Shown in pieces: positions 45,386 through 54,552 of a stretch of 64,000 bases of DNA (positions are counted from its first letter, which is position 1; each line of letters opens with the position of its first letter). Both the position numbers and the translations under genes were made by a program. Below the pieces are notes generated by a model. The model did not search any database, had not been told where the DNA came from, and saw only the letters and a list, made by a program, of their open reading frames with translations. Origin of the DNA: an uncultured Ruegeria sp. (GTDB lineage Bacteria > Pseudomonadota > Alphaproteobacteria > Rhodobacterales > Rhodobacteraceae). Location of the stretch: NCBI RefSeq assembly GCF_947504215.1, contig NZ_CANNGO010000004.1, positions 124,001-188,000 of the forward strand. Reading direction: 5' to 3'.

Positions 45386-45856
45386 ATGGAAAAGATCCCA
45401 ATGACGCCTTCGGGCAATGCCGCGCTCGGAGCCGAGCTTAAAAATCTCAAATCCGTCGAGCGTCCGGCGATTATCGAGGCGATTGCGACGGCTCGGGAAC
45501 TTGGGGACCTGAAGGAAAACGCCGAATACCATTCGGCCCGCGAAAAGCAGGGATTCATCGAGGGCCGTATCAAAGAGCTTGAAGGCATTCTGTCGCTGGC
45601 CGATGTGATCGATCCGGCCAAGCTGTCCGGTGCGATCAAGTTTGGTGCCAAGGTCACATTGGTCGACGAAGATACCGACGAGGAAAAGACCTGGCAGATC
45701 GTTGGCGAATACGAGGCCAATATCGAAGCTGGTCTGCTGAACATTAAGTCGCCCATCGCCCGCGCGTTGATCGGCAAGGAAGAAGGCGACAGCGTCGAGG
45801 TCAGCACGCCGGGTGGCGTCCGATCTTATGAAGTTCTGAGCATCACATACGCCTGA
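45386..45856 (+). CDS. greA: Transcription elongation factor GreA
   Basis: GreA rescues backtracked RNA polymerase by stimulating transcript cleavage. The protein is 156 aa, normal length, starting [21 protein letters not shown]. The N-terminal coiled coil has the catalytic acidic tip ([20 protein letters not shown], with the D/E pair and the conserved Asn), and the C-terminal FKBP-like domain ends [10 protein letters not shown]. The Shine-Dalgarno is weak (AGTAGAGT before the ATG). The next gene starts 14 bases later and may share its transcript. Confidence 0.94.
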   Translation: MEKIPMTPSGNAALGAELKNLKSVERPAIIEAIATARELGDLKENAEYHSAREKQGFIEGRIKELEGILSLADVIDPAKLSGAIKFGAKVTLVDEDTDEEKTWQIVGEYEANIEAGLLNIKSPIARALIGKEEGDSVEVSTPGGVRSYEVLSITYA

Positions 45857-45870
45857 CCGGAGCACGCGTC

Positions 45871-46866
45871 ATGTCAGGGTCAAAACCTGATCCGGAATCC
45901 GAACGACCAACATCGCTTGGCATCTACGACCGCCCTCGCGTGCCGTCTGTGACCGGAATCGAAATTGCAGCATTGGTACTCAGCCTGATCTGGCTGGTGG
46001 TGTCCGTTGTCTTTCTGGTTATGCCGGGTCAGGAACAGGGCAGCGGTCTGATTGTGACTTTTCTGGCAGTATTCATGCCTGTGGCAATGATCTGGGTTGC
46101 CGCCATGGCCATGCGTGCCAGTCGGATCATGCGCGAGGAAAGCGCCAGGTTGCAAACAGCGATTGATGCGATCCGCAATACCTATGTCATCCAACAACAG
46201 CGCGCCGCCAGCACATATGAACCGACTGTCAGCAAAAAGCTGGACGAAATTGCTCAAACCGCAAAGAAGACCGAGGATGCGCTGGCGACTTTCTCATCCA
46301 AACGCAGTGCGCCAGCGAGAGTTGCATTGCAACAGGCCGGCACCGGCGATCAAACCTCGTTGGAACTTGGCACCCCAGCAGAAGAAATCGCGCCGCCACT
46401 GACCACAGATGTTTTCGTCAAGGCCCTGAACTTTCCGGAAACGCAGGACGATACCGAAGGGTTCGACGCCCTGAGGGTGGCGTTGAAGGATCGTAAGACT
46501 GCGCAATTGGTCCAAGCCTCGCAGGATGTGCTGACACTGCTCAGCCAGGAAGGCATCTATATGGACGACCTGCGCCCCGACATGGCGAGACCTGAGGTCT
46601 GGCGGCAGTTTGCTCAAGGGGCACGCGGAAAGACGGTCGCAGCGTTGGGCGGTATTCGGGATCGTTCGTCTTTGGCACTGACCGCGGCTCGGATGAAACA
46701 GGACCCGATCTTCCGAGATGCCGCGCATCATTTTCTGCGCCGTTTCGACAATATGATTGTCGAGTTCGACTCGATCGCCAGTGATGCTGAGCTGACGGCA
46801 TTGGGCGAAACCAGAACAGCGCGTGCGTTTATGTTACTTGGACGCGTGGCTGGCACGTTCGACTAG
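45871..46866 (+). CDS. Hypothetical membrane protein downstream of greA
   Basis: This 331-aa protein has two adjacent transmembrane helices (about residues 29-51 and 57-80), a charged coiled-coil-like segment (LQTAIDAIRNTYVIQQQ), and a C-terminal soluble helical domain. I recognise only that proteins of this type are conserved downstream of greA in Rhodobacterales. There is no catalytic motif. The first 25 residues are hydrophilic. Its stop overlaps by four bases that of the convergent GNAT gene. Confidence 0.72.
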   Translation: MSGSKPDPESERPTSLGIYDRPRVPSVTGIEIAALVLSLIWLVVSVVFLVMPGQEQGSGLIVTFLAVFMPVAMIWVAAMAMRASRIMREESARLQTAIDAIRNTYVIQQQRAASTYEPTVSKKLDEIAQTAKKTEDALATFSSKRSAPARVALQQAGTGDQTSLELGTPAEEIAPPLTTDVFVKALNFPETQDDTEGFDALRVALKDRKTAQLVQASQDVLTLLSQEGIYMDDLRPDMARPEVWRQFAQGARGKTVAALGGIRDRSSLALTAARMKQDPIFRDAAHHFLRRFDNMIVEFDSIASDAELTALGETRTARAFMLLGRVAGTFD

Positions 46867-47456
46867 TCAGGAACAACCACCCAGCACATTTTAGTGGCGC
46901 TGTTGAACCCGAATATGTGTTTGAACGGGCCAGTCTGTTCCTGACCCATGGCCTGGAACCCTTCTCGTTCATACAAAGCGCGGGCACGTGGGTTGGTATC
47001 GATCACATCCAGTTGCACTTCGGTCATTCCGGCCTGCCGCGCCTGGGCTTTGATGGCGGCCAGCAGCGCTGTTCCCACACCTTGTCCGCGCGCCTTTGCT
47101 GCAACGAAGATGCCGTCCATCTGAAACACACCGGGTTTCAGGTCACGTTCCAGAACGCTCAGGATCAAACCGCGCCAGATCGCACCAAACCACCCGTAAA
47201 CGCGGGCAAGATCGGTCATGCTGCCCCCTGCAAGACCGCCCTCTTTTGTCTTGAAGCCCGCAAGCCCCAACATCTGCCCATCCAAGTCGCGGGCAACAAG
47301 CGCGAAGTCCGGGTTCAATACGGTTTCGAAAAACGCCAAACCTTTGTCGTCGGGCCCCATGACCCGGCTCAGCTTGGCCGCGAAGGCCTGCCAGAACAGG
47401 GCAGCGGCCTGCGGTCTTTCAGCCGCAGTAAATCCACGCGAAATCGAAATTGTCAC
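46863..47456 (-). CDS. GNAT family N-acetyltransferase
   Basis: This 197-aa protein has a GNAT fold with the acetyl-CoA loop VAAKARGQGVGTALL (Q/R-x-x-G-x-G/A type, about residues 117-131) and the C-terminal LDVIDTNPRARALYEREGF motif. The start is GTG at 47456, overlapping the moeA stop (GTGA). The substrate is unknown. It is translationally coupled to the molybdopterin genes, which may only reflect operon packing. Its end overlaps a convergent gene by four bases. Confidence 0.88.
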   Translation of the reverse strand: MTISISRGFTAAERPQAAALFWQAFAAKLSRVMGPDDKGLAFFETVLNPDFALVARDLDGQMLGLAGFKTKEGGLAGGSMTDLARVYGWFGAIWRGLILSVLERDLKPGVFQMDGIFVAAKARGQGVGTALLAAIKAQARQAGMTEVQLDVIDTNPRARALYEREGFQAMGQEQTGPFKHIFGFNSATKMCWVVVPD

Positions 47457-49522
47457 AACCCAAAACTTCCATATGGGATAAAGCGCACCAAGTCGCCGGG
47501 TTTGATATGACGTTCGCCATCTTCTATTTCAACCAACCCTTCGGCCCAACTGAGCCCGCTGATACGGCCTGACCCTTCCGAATGAAAAACTTCGACCTGA
47601 CCCTCGCGAACGCGCGCGCGCAGATATTCCCGCCGCCCTGGCTTTTTGCGTTTTTCAAACGCCGCGGGAACGTCGAACCCTTGTGGTTCTGTCCAGCCCT
47701 GCCCCGACATCAGGCCCAGCGCCGGGCGGGCAAAGATCAACGTGCAGACCAGTGCAGCCACTGGATTGCCGGGCAGGCCGAAAACCGGCTTCCCCGACCA
47801 CATGCCCAGAGCCAGCGGGCGTCCCGGCTTAAGCGCGATGCGCCATTCCTGCATGGCCCCAGCCTGCCGCAACAGAGCCGACACATGGTCTTCATCCCCT
47901 GCGGACGCCCCGCCGCTGGTAAGAATGACATCCGCCTGATCCGCTGCCTCATCCAAGCGAGCCTGCAGCTTGTCGCGGTCATCCGACACACGTCCCATAT
48001 CAACCGGGATAAACCCTAATCGGTCAACCAGCGACAAAAGCATCGGGCGGTTGGCGTCAAAAATCTGCCCCGACCCTGCGCTGGCGCCCGGCTCCACCAA
48101 TTCATCTCCGGTAGACAGGATAGCCACGCGCAACGGGCGGCGCACCAACACCTCGGAGACTCCAACCGCTGACATCAACGCCAGATCAGCAGGTGTGGCT
48201 TTACGCCCGGCACACAGGGCCACGTCGCCTTCGACCACATCCTCGCCTGGGCGCCTTGTGTTGGCGCCTTGTTTCATTGGGCCATGAAACGCAATCTGGT
48301 CATCCTGAACTGTTACGTCTTCCTCTAGAATTACAGAGTCCACACCTTTGGGCAGCGCGGCCCCTGTCAGCACGCGCAGGGCACTGCCTGCGGGGACCTC
48401 ACCGGCAAACGGGATACCCGCCGCTGCGCGACCATGGGTCAACGGCATGATGCATACGCCTTCAGGGATCGGCCCCGCAAAACCATAACCGTCCACGGCT
48501 GTGTTAGGTTGCGGCGGGTTCGACCGGTTCGCAATTACATCCTCGGTCAGAACCCGCCCCATAGCTTTGGATACCGACACACGCTCAGACGATGTGACCG
48601 GGCGCAATCTGTCCTGCAATAGGGCCAGCGCCTCGTCGACCGGCGTCCAGGAGACGCCAGCGGGCAACGCGAAACAATCGTTTCGCAACGGCGGCGGTAC
48701 GATGTTCGACTTGTCCTGAGATACGCCCAAAATCCAACCTTCCTCTGCGGCTGAGACATCCAATTGGCCCATCAATTCCTGATCTGTCAATTGCGACAGT
48801 GCCAGGGCGACCTGCTCGACCTGCCACGCATCCTTGATCCGTCCTTCTGGTGCAGCACCAAGGATTAGCGATGGCCAGATTTCGACGAACGCGACCGGTT
48901 TATCAAGTGGCTCGAATGGCCAGATCGACACTTGACCCTGAAACAGGCTCCGCAGCCGGTGCAACACCGGCAGACCCATCATCACCTGGCCGCCAACCGC
49001 ACCTGCACCCGCCATTTGCCAGCATGTGAAGCTGCCCTTGGCCAGGCCTTCCACCTTTCGACGGTCGGGAAACGGGTTCTGATAGTCTGCTTTGGTGCGC
49101 GGCAACCCGTCGATATCCCGACGCAGGCCATTCATCCAGAACGGGCCTTTGCCGCCAAACTGCCTGTTGATCTGACCGGCTAGGTCAAAGCGATTATTGG
49201 CCGCTGGGGTGTCGCTGATATGCGCTTCCAACCACTCCCACAGGACAAGTGGATTGTCTGTCCCGGTAATCGCCTTTGCAAAGCCCGACGGGTAGCCGAA
49301 TGGAAAGTCAAATCCCACAAGCACCTGTCGGTCAGCTGCAAGCTCACTTCGGATAAAACTGCTCAACCAGTCCTCAGCAACCTTCCGGTTGCGCAAATAC
49401 ACGGGGTCGCCTGATTGACCCCTACGCGCAACGCAAACCCAGATCGCATCCTTGCGAGGGCGTGGCCCGGTATCATTTCCACCGGACCAATCCACCATCA
49501 CAAAGCTATGAAACAGTGTCAC
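47453..49522 (-). CDS. moeA: MoeA-type molybdopterin molybdotransferase fused to an N-terminal DUF429-like domain
   Basis: This 689-aa protein is much longer than normal MoeA (about 400). Residues 295-689 are a full MoeA, which inserts molybdate into adenylated molybdopterin, with NPPQPNTAVDGYGF, TSGGASAGDEDH and GLPGNPVAAL. Residues 1-290 are an extra domain with VDWSGG at 10-15 and GFDFPFGYP at 70-78, resembling RNase H-like DUF429 proteins. This linkage is unusual, and the N-terminal domain's role is unknown. No frameshift or stop interrupts the joint near residue 290. The start overlaps mobB, in the operon mobA-mobB-moeA-GNAT. Confidence 0.9.
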   Translation of the reverse strand: MTLFHSFVMVDWSGGNDTGPRPRKDAIWVCVARRGQSGDPVYLRNRKVAEDWLSSFIRSELAADRQVLVGFDFPFGYPSGFAKAITGTDNPLVLWEWLEAHISDTPAANNRFDLAGQINRQFGGKGPFWMNGLRRDIDGLPRTKADYQNPFPDRRKVEGLAKGSFTCWQMAGAGAVGGQVMMGLPVLHRLRSLFQGQVSIWPFEPLDKPVAFVEIWPSLILGAAPEGRIKDAWQVEQVALALSQLTDQELMGQLDVSAAEEGWILGVSQDKSNIVPPPLRNDCFALPAGVSWTPVDEALALLQDRLRPVTSSERVSVSKAMGRVLTEDVIANRSNPPQPNTAVDGYGFAGPIPEGVCIMPLTHGRAAAGIPFAGEVPAGSALRVLTGAALPKGVDSVILEEDVTVQDDQIAFHGPMKQGANTRRPGEDVVEGDVALCAGRKATPADLALMSAVGVSEVLVRRPLRVAILSTGDELVEPGASAGSGQIFDANRPMLLSLVDRLGFIPVDMGRVSDDRDKLQARLDEAADQADVILTSGGASAGDEDHVSALLRQAGAMQEWRIALKPGRPLALGMWSGKPVFGLPGNPVAALVCTLIFARPALGLMSGQGWTEPQGFDVPAAFEKRKKPGRREYLRARVREGQVEVFHSEGSGRISGLSWAEGLVEIEDGERHIKPGDLVRFIPYGSFGL

Positions 49523-50010
49523 AAACCGACCTCGTCCAAAATAAAATCCGCAATTTTGGCGGTGGCGTTCAGATCAAAAACCGGGCGGTCCAGCTCCAGC
49601 GGCGTGTCGCTGGCAACAGCACGGATCGTTTCATCATCGGTGGCGATCGGAGTGTTGCCAGGTTCAGCGCGAAATGCCTCGATCTTGGGATGACCTGCGC
49701 GCTTGTACCCCTCGATCAACACGAGATCGACAGGAGAGAGACGGGCCAGCAGCGACTCCAGTGTAGGTTCTGGTGCGCCCCGCAGCTCTTGCATCAGCGC
49801 AACGCGCTGGCCCGAGGCTAATAGCACCTCATGCGCACCGGCCACCCGGTGGCGATGGCTGTCGCGGCCTGGCTGATCGACATCAAAGCTGTGGTGGGCG
49901 TGTTTGACGGTTGAAACAGTAAAGCCGCGCCCGGTGATCTCGGTCACCAGCCGCTCCATCAACCCGGTTTTACCGGCGTTTTTCCAACCGGTGACACCGT
50001 ACAGCCTCAT
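49519..50010 (-). CDS. mobB: Molybdopterin-guanine dinucleotide biosynthesis protein MobB
   Basis: MobB is a P-loop GTP-binding protein that assists MobA in making molybdenum bis-MGD cofactor. It is 163 aa. The P-loop GWKNAGKTG is near residue 8, followed by VSTVKHAHHSFDVDQPGRDSHRHRVAGA with its conserved His/Asp cluster, and DLVLIEGYK. The start overlaps the mobA stop, and its stop overlaps the moeA start, so all three genes are coupled. The cofactor would be used by formate dehydrogenase or other DMSO-reductase-family enzymes. Confidence 0.93.
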   Translation of the reverse strand: MRLYGVTGWKNAGKTGLMERLVTEITGRGFTVSTVKHAHHSFDVDQPGRDSHRHRVAGAHEVLLASGQRVALMQELRGAPEPTLESLLARLSPVDLVLIEGYKRAGHPKIEAFRAEPGNTPIATDDETIRAVASDTPLELDRPVFDLNATAKIADFILDEVGL

Positions 50011-50651
50011 GAGTGTTCCAGCAGTTCTTTGGCCCGGTGCAGGTCTTCGGGTGTGTTGACGTTGAAGAAGGGATCAAAGGGCTCGGCCTCAAACAAGGCC
50101 TCGCGCCCGTCATGTTTGTCGGTCCACAACACCACTTTGCGCAGGCCGTTATTCAGCGCTGTGCGCAAATCATCGCGCAGGGCGACCGGCCAGAGGCCAA
50201 AGGTCGGGTGTCGATTTATCCTTTTCCTGCCGCCAGATTTCAACATGTCTTCCCCGGTCCGGGGGGTTGTCGCGAGTACAAGTGGATGTGCCTGGCCCTC
50301 AGAGGCCTGCACCAGACGAGCAACCAGATCACGTGGGAAGAACGGCGTATCCGCAGCCGCAGTGATGATGCTATCTGCCCCGAGTTCGGCAGCCCAGTCC
50401 AAACCTGCCAAAACCCCGGCCAACGGACCGGCAAAACCGTCTATCGAATCTGGAACGACCGGAAAATCCAAGTCGGCAAAACGCGCAGGATCGCCATTGG
50501 CGTTCAGCGCCAGACCGTCCACTTGGGGTCTAAGTCGATCAATGACATGGGCCAATAGGCTTTTAGTCCCGAGCTGTAGCAGGCCCTTGTCCCCACCGCC
50601 CATCCGGGTTGCCAAACCGCCCGCGAGGATCAGGCCTAATGGCTGTTTCAT
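50007..50651 (-). CDS. mobA: Molybdenum cofactor guanylyltransferase MobA
   Basis: MobA transfers GMP from GTP to molybdopterin, completing the MGD cofactor. It is 214 aa. The N-terminal nucleotidyltransferase motif LAGGLATRMGGGDKGL is at about residues 10-24, and AAADTPFFPRDL carries the metal-binding Asp. FDPFFNVNTPEDL closes the active site. It is the first gene of the mobA-mobB-moeA-GNAT operon; the AEC-family transporter gene on the same strand ends 58 bases upstream. Confidence 0.95.
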   Translation of the reverse strand: MKQPLGLILAGGLATRMGGGDKGLLQLGTKSLLAHVIDRLRPQVDGLALNANGDPARFADLDFPVVPDSIDGFAGPLAGVLAGLDWAAELGADSIITAAADTPFFPRDLVARLVQASEGQAHPLVLATTPRTGEDMLKSGGRKRINRHPTFGLWPVALRDDLRTALNNGLRKVVLWTDKHDGREALFEAEPFDPFFNVNTPEDLHRAKELLEHS

Positions 50652-50709
50652 TTGGTGGCCCCGATCAATTGTTCACATCCTCAACTCCGCCCGGCACGAT
50701 AGCGTATCT

Positions 50710-51690
<981 letters not shown>

Positions 51691-51724
51691 TCACCAGTTC
51701 GGTCCTCGAACTGGCCATGCGCTT

Positions 51725-52672
51725 CTATGCGTTTCCCGAGGCGCTTTTCCTGCGGTGCTTTTTGTCCTCGACACTTACGCTCGCTGGATCCGCGTCGCGG
51801 ACCAGGCGATCTTCACCCGCAAGACACACAAATCTCTGCCCTCGCATTCGGCCGATCAGCGTCAAGCCGACCTCGCGCGCGATTTCGACGCCCCATGCGG
51901 TGAAGCCGGACCGTGAAGCCAGGACTGGGATACCCATCATCGCGGTTTTGATTACCATCTCGGATGTCAAACGGCCTGTGGTATACAGGATTTTGTCCTC
52001 TGGTGCCTCACGCTCGGAGAGCATCCAGCCTGCGATCTTGTCAACGGCGTTGTGACGGCCAACGTCCTCCATGTAGACAAGCGGCCGGTTCTCCCGGCAC
52101 AAAATTGTGCCATGGATCGCACCCGCCTCGAGATACAGCGACGGCGTGCGGTTGATCTTGGAGGCCAAGTCATAGAGCCATGAGGTTCGGACCGTGACCC
52201 GCGGCAGGCGCACGTCCTCCAGCCCCTCCATCATATCACCAAATACCGTCCCTACCGCGCAGCCGCTGGTGCGGGTCTTTTTCTTCAGTTTGTCTTCATA
52301 CGAAGTCTCGCGCGCGGTGCGCACCACCACGGTTTCCAGATCGTCGTCATAGTCGACCCGCGTGATCTTATCATCTGATAGCAGCATCCCCTGATTGCGC
52401 AAAAACCCCAACGCCAAGTATTCAGGATAATCGCCGATGGTCATCGCAGTGACGATTTCTTGCGCATTGAGGTAAATCGTCAGCGGGCGTTCCTCGACCA
52501 CCGAAATGCGGCTGACCTCTCCGTTCTGATCCACGCCCTCGACAGCACGGGTCAGACGCGGCGCACCCGGGTCTGGCGCGATGATGTAGTCCGTGACATC
52601 CAGTTCCGTGGACAATTGCAACCCTTTCCCAAGACGGCTACTGCTGCTGGCATCACCATAGGATTTAGCCAT
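51725..52672 (-). CDS. fdhD: FdhD/FdsC-type formate dehydrogenase accessory sulfurtransferase
   Basis: FdhD passes sulfur from the cysteine desulfurase IscS to the bis-MGD cofactor of formate dehydrogenase. The protein is 315 aa from the ATG at 52672. Visible features are PLTIYLNAQEIVTAMTIGDYPEYLALGFL, the active loop TSGCAVGTVFG and YMEDVGRHNAVDKIAGW. The usual second Cys of the C-x-x-C loop is Gly here (CAVG), so a single Cys remains. Its start codon shares the bases CATG with that of azlC on the opposite strand, so one of the two starts may be misplaced. It is near the Mo-cofactor genes. Confidence 0.9.
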   Translation of the reverse strand: MAKSYGDASSSSRLGKGLQLSTELDVTDYIIAPDPGAPRLTRAVEGVDQNGEVSRISVVEERPLTIYLNAQEIVTAMTIGDYPEYLALGFLRNQGMLLSDDKITRVDYDDDLETVVVRTARETSYEDKLKKKTRTSGCAVGTVFGDMMEGLEDVRLPRVTVRTSWLYDLASKINRTPSLYLEAGAIHGTILCRENRPLVYMEDVGRHNAVDKIAGWMLSEREAPEDKILYTTGRLTSEMVIKTAMMGIPVLASRSGFTAWGVEIAREVGLTLIGRMRGQRFVCLAGEDRLVRDADPASVSVEDKKHRRKSASGNA

Positions 52673-53381
52673 GGCAATCACCACACCCAAGTCATACTTC
52701 TGGAAGGGTTTTCGCGACGGGGCACCTTTCGTATTCGTCGCGGTTCCCTTCGGCACCTTGTTTGGCGTGTTTGCCACCGAAGCCGGGTTGAACATTATCC
52801 AGATTCTTGCCTTTTCGGCCACCGTCTTTGCAGGTGCTGCGCAATTCACGGCGCTGCAATTGCTGCAGGAACAAACGCCGACCGCGATTGTGCTGGCCTC
52901 AGCCTTGGCAGTGAACCTGCGAGTGGCGATGTATTCGGCATCTCTGACCCCCTACCTTGGGGCCGCCCCGATATGGCAAAGGGCATGTGCGGCCTATCTG
53001 ACCGTGGATCAGTCTTACGCCTGCTCGATGATTCAGTTCGAAAAAGAACCTGAGATGTCCCTGCCGCAACGCATGGCGTATTTTTTTGGCTCGGTCACAC
53101 CAATCACACCTCTGTGGGTGTTTGCGACCTATCTCGGGGCTGTACTCGGAACCCAGATCCCGGACAGCTGGGCGTTGGATTTCGCCCTGCCGATCACGTT
53201 TTTGGCCATGGTCGGGCCGATGATGCGCACCTTGGCGCATGTGGTTGCGGCGATTGTAGCCATTGCGGTTGCAATACTGACAGTCGGGGTTCCGTTCAAC
53301 CTTGGCCTGCTGATTGCGGGTGCTGCAGGCATGATGGCGGGGGCACAGGCTGAAGTGATGATGGAGCGTCGGAAAGCATGA
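52671..53381 (+). CDS. azlC: AzlC-type branched-chain amino acid exporter large subunit
   Basis: This is a 236-aa inner-membrane protein of the LIV-E family, which with AzlD exports branched-chain amino acids. Five or so hydrophobic helices are visible, with the family motif FRDGAPFVFVAVPFGTLFGVFA near the N-terminus and AVNLRVAMYSASLTPYLG in the middle. AGGA lies eight bases before the ATG. azlD overlaps its stop (ATGA). Its start codon overlaps that of fdhD on the other strand. Confidence 0.93.
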   Translation: MAITTPKSYFWKGFRDGAPFVFVAVPFGTLFGVFATEAGLNIIQILAFSATVFAGAAQFTALQLLQEQTPTAIVLASALAVNLRVAMYSASLTPYLGAAPIWQRACAAYLTVDQSYACSMIQFEKEPEMSLPQRMAYFFGSVTPITPLWVFATYLGAVLGTQIPDSWALDFALPITFLAMVGPMMRTLAHVVAAIVAIAVAILTVGVPFNLGLLIAGAAGMMAGAQAEVMMERRKA

Positions 53382-53710
53382 CACAGATTGACGCGACCAC
53401 CATCTGGTTCATCATCATCGGGCTGGCAATTGGCAGTTTTGCCTTGCGTTTTGCCTTTATCGGTTTTGTCGGCAATCGCCCTATGCCGCCCTGGCTGCTG
53501 CGCCATCTTCGGTACACTGCGGTGGCTATCTTGCCTGCCCTGATCGCCCCGTTGGTCGTCTGGCCATCGGCGACTGAAGGTCAGCCCGACGTGGCTCGTA
53601 TGGCCGCCGCCGCCGTGACACTGGCGGTCGGGCTAATCACCAAGAGTGTGCTGGCGGCGATCTTCACCGGCGCAGGCACGCTCTATGGTTTGCTGTATCT
53701 ATTGGGTTGA
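53378..53710 (+). CDS. azlD: AzlD-type branched-chain amino acid transport small subunit
   Basis: This 110-aa protein has about four hydrophobic helices, the normal size for AzlD, the small partner of AzlC. The FIIIGLAIGSFALRFAFIGFVGNRPMPPW segment resembles the family start. Its start overlaps the azlC stop, so they are cotranslated. It converges with the lipoprotein gene, overlapping by 12 bases. Confidence 0.9.
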   Translation: MTQIDATTIWFIIIGLAIGSFALRFAFIGFVGNRPMPPWLLRHLRYTAVAILPALIAPLVVWPSATEGQPDVARMAAAAVTLAVGLITKSVLAAIFTGAGTLYGLLYLLG

Positions 53711-54331
53711 CGTCGCGCTCAGTTGATTGAGGCGTGCATTGTTGGCGGCAAGACCTGCTTGCAGATCGGCATCATCGTTCTCGCGGTACTCTTCCGTGAC
53801 AACACCGGGTATCTGGCCGAATTGTTCCGAGAGTTTGACGGGGAAAAAGGTGACGTCGATCTGTTCGAACCCGGGCACCTGCTTCAGGATGCTGGCCGTC
53901 GAGTTTGCGCAATATGCGCCTGCGACCGGACCACTCTGCTTGGCCAGTTGAAGTGCAATCTCAGCCTGCTGAGGCGTAACCTGGATCGTCTGGATACGAG
54001 CATAGTGCGTTTCGCGAGCATGCGAGCTTCGATAGGCCTGCTCGACAGCCGGAGTGATCCCATAAAGCACGTCATCGACAACCGGTACCACATCCGCCCG
54101 GAATGACCCCGCAGGATCGAAGATTACCCGTTCACTGCCGCCGATCATCAAAGACGTATGCGCCCCGGACCCGGTGCGCGTATTGATCATCGTATACAAC
54201 GTCAGAGTTGATGGACCGGGATCGCGGTATGACCGGGCTATAACCTCAGCCTGATCCGCCTGCGGCCGCTTCGACCCGGCGCAACCTGCAACCGTGGCTG
54301 CCAGCAGGCAGACAATCAAAATCCTGAACAC
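53699..54331 (-). CDS. Lipoprotein, possibly of permuted NlpC/P60-like fold
   Basis: This 210-aa protein has a lipoprotein signal with lipobox VAGC (Cys17). The mature domain has H58 in GAHTSLMIGG followed much later by C141 in YCANSTASIL. This His-before-Cys order is what circularly permuted NlpC/P60-type amidases (YiiX/YaeF group) show, so a cell-wall or amide-cleaving role is possible; the match is by pattern only. No other domain is recognised. The gene converges with azlD and is followed upstream by the oxidase subunit IV gene on the same strand. Confidence 0.68.
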   Translation of the reverse strand: MFRILIVCLLAATVAGCAGSKRPQADQAEVIARSYRDPGPSTLTLYTMINTRTGSGAHTSLMIGGSERVIFDPAGSFRADVVPVVDDVLYGITPAVEQAYRSSHARETHYARIQTIQVTPQQAEIALQLAKQSGPVAGAYCANSTASILKQVPGFEQIDVTFFPVKLSEQFGQIPGVVTEEYRENDDADLQAGLAANNARLNQLSATSTQ

Positions 54332-54349
54332 AGCCGCCCCCGGTAAAAT

Positions 54350-54484
54350 CTACGACGCGAAGACTGCCAGAAACACGCAAAGGATTGCGATGGCGACTAC
54401 GCACCATGTGGTGGCCTTGATAAACCCGTCAAATGTTTTGGTTTGAACGGTAATGTCCATGTCGCCGTGCTTGTGTTCAGCCAT
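54350..54484 (-). CDS. aa3-type cytochrome c oxidase subunit IV (44 aa)
   Basis: This tiny gene was found by hand. The 44-aa product is MAEHKHGDMDITVQTK, then DGFIKATTWCVV and one transmembrane helix (VAIAILCVFLAVFAS). This is the bacterial aa3-type oxidase subunit IV family (a short N-terminal polar stretch, a conserved TFxGFIK-like motif and one helix). It wraps the outside of the oxidase and is dispensable in some species. No other oxidase genes are nearby. The Shine-Dalgarno before the ATG at 54484 is weak. Confidence 0.88.
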   Translation of the reverse strand: MAEHKHGDMDITVQTKTFDGFIKATTWCVVAIAILCVFLAVFAS

Positions 54485-54552
54485 GTGTCTAAGATTCCCA
54501 ATTCGCATGTTTGATATGTTGGATAATAGAAAACGAAGGGCCTGTCACCACG

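Noticed and set aside
45148-45441. 97-codon frame between the VOC gene and greA
   Set aside because: It overlaps the start of greA in another frame, has no ribosome site and gives a composition unlike real proteins here.
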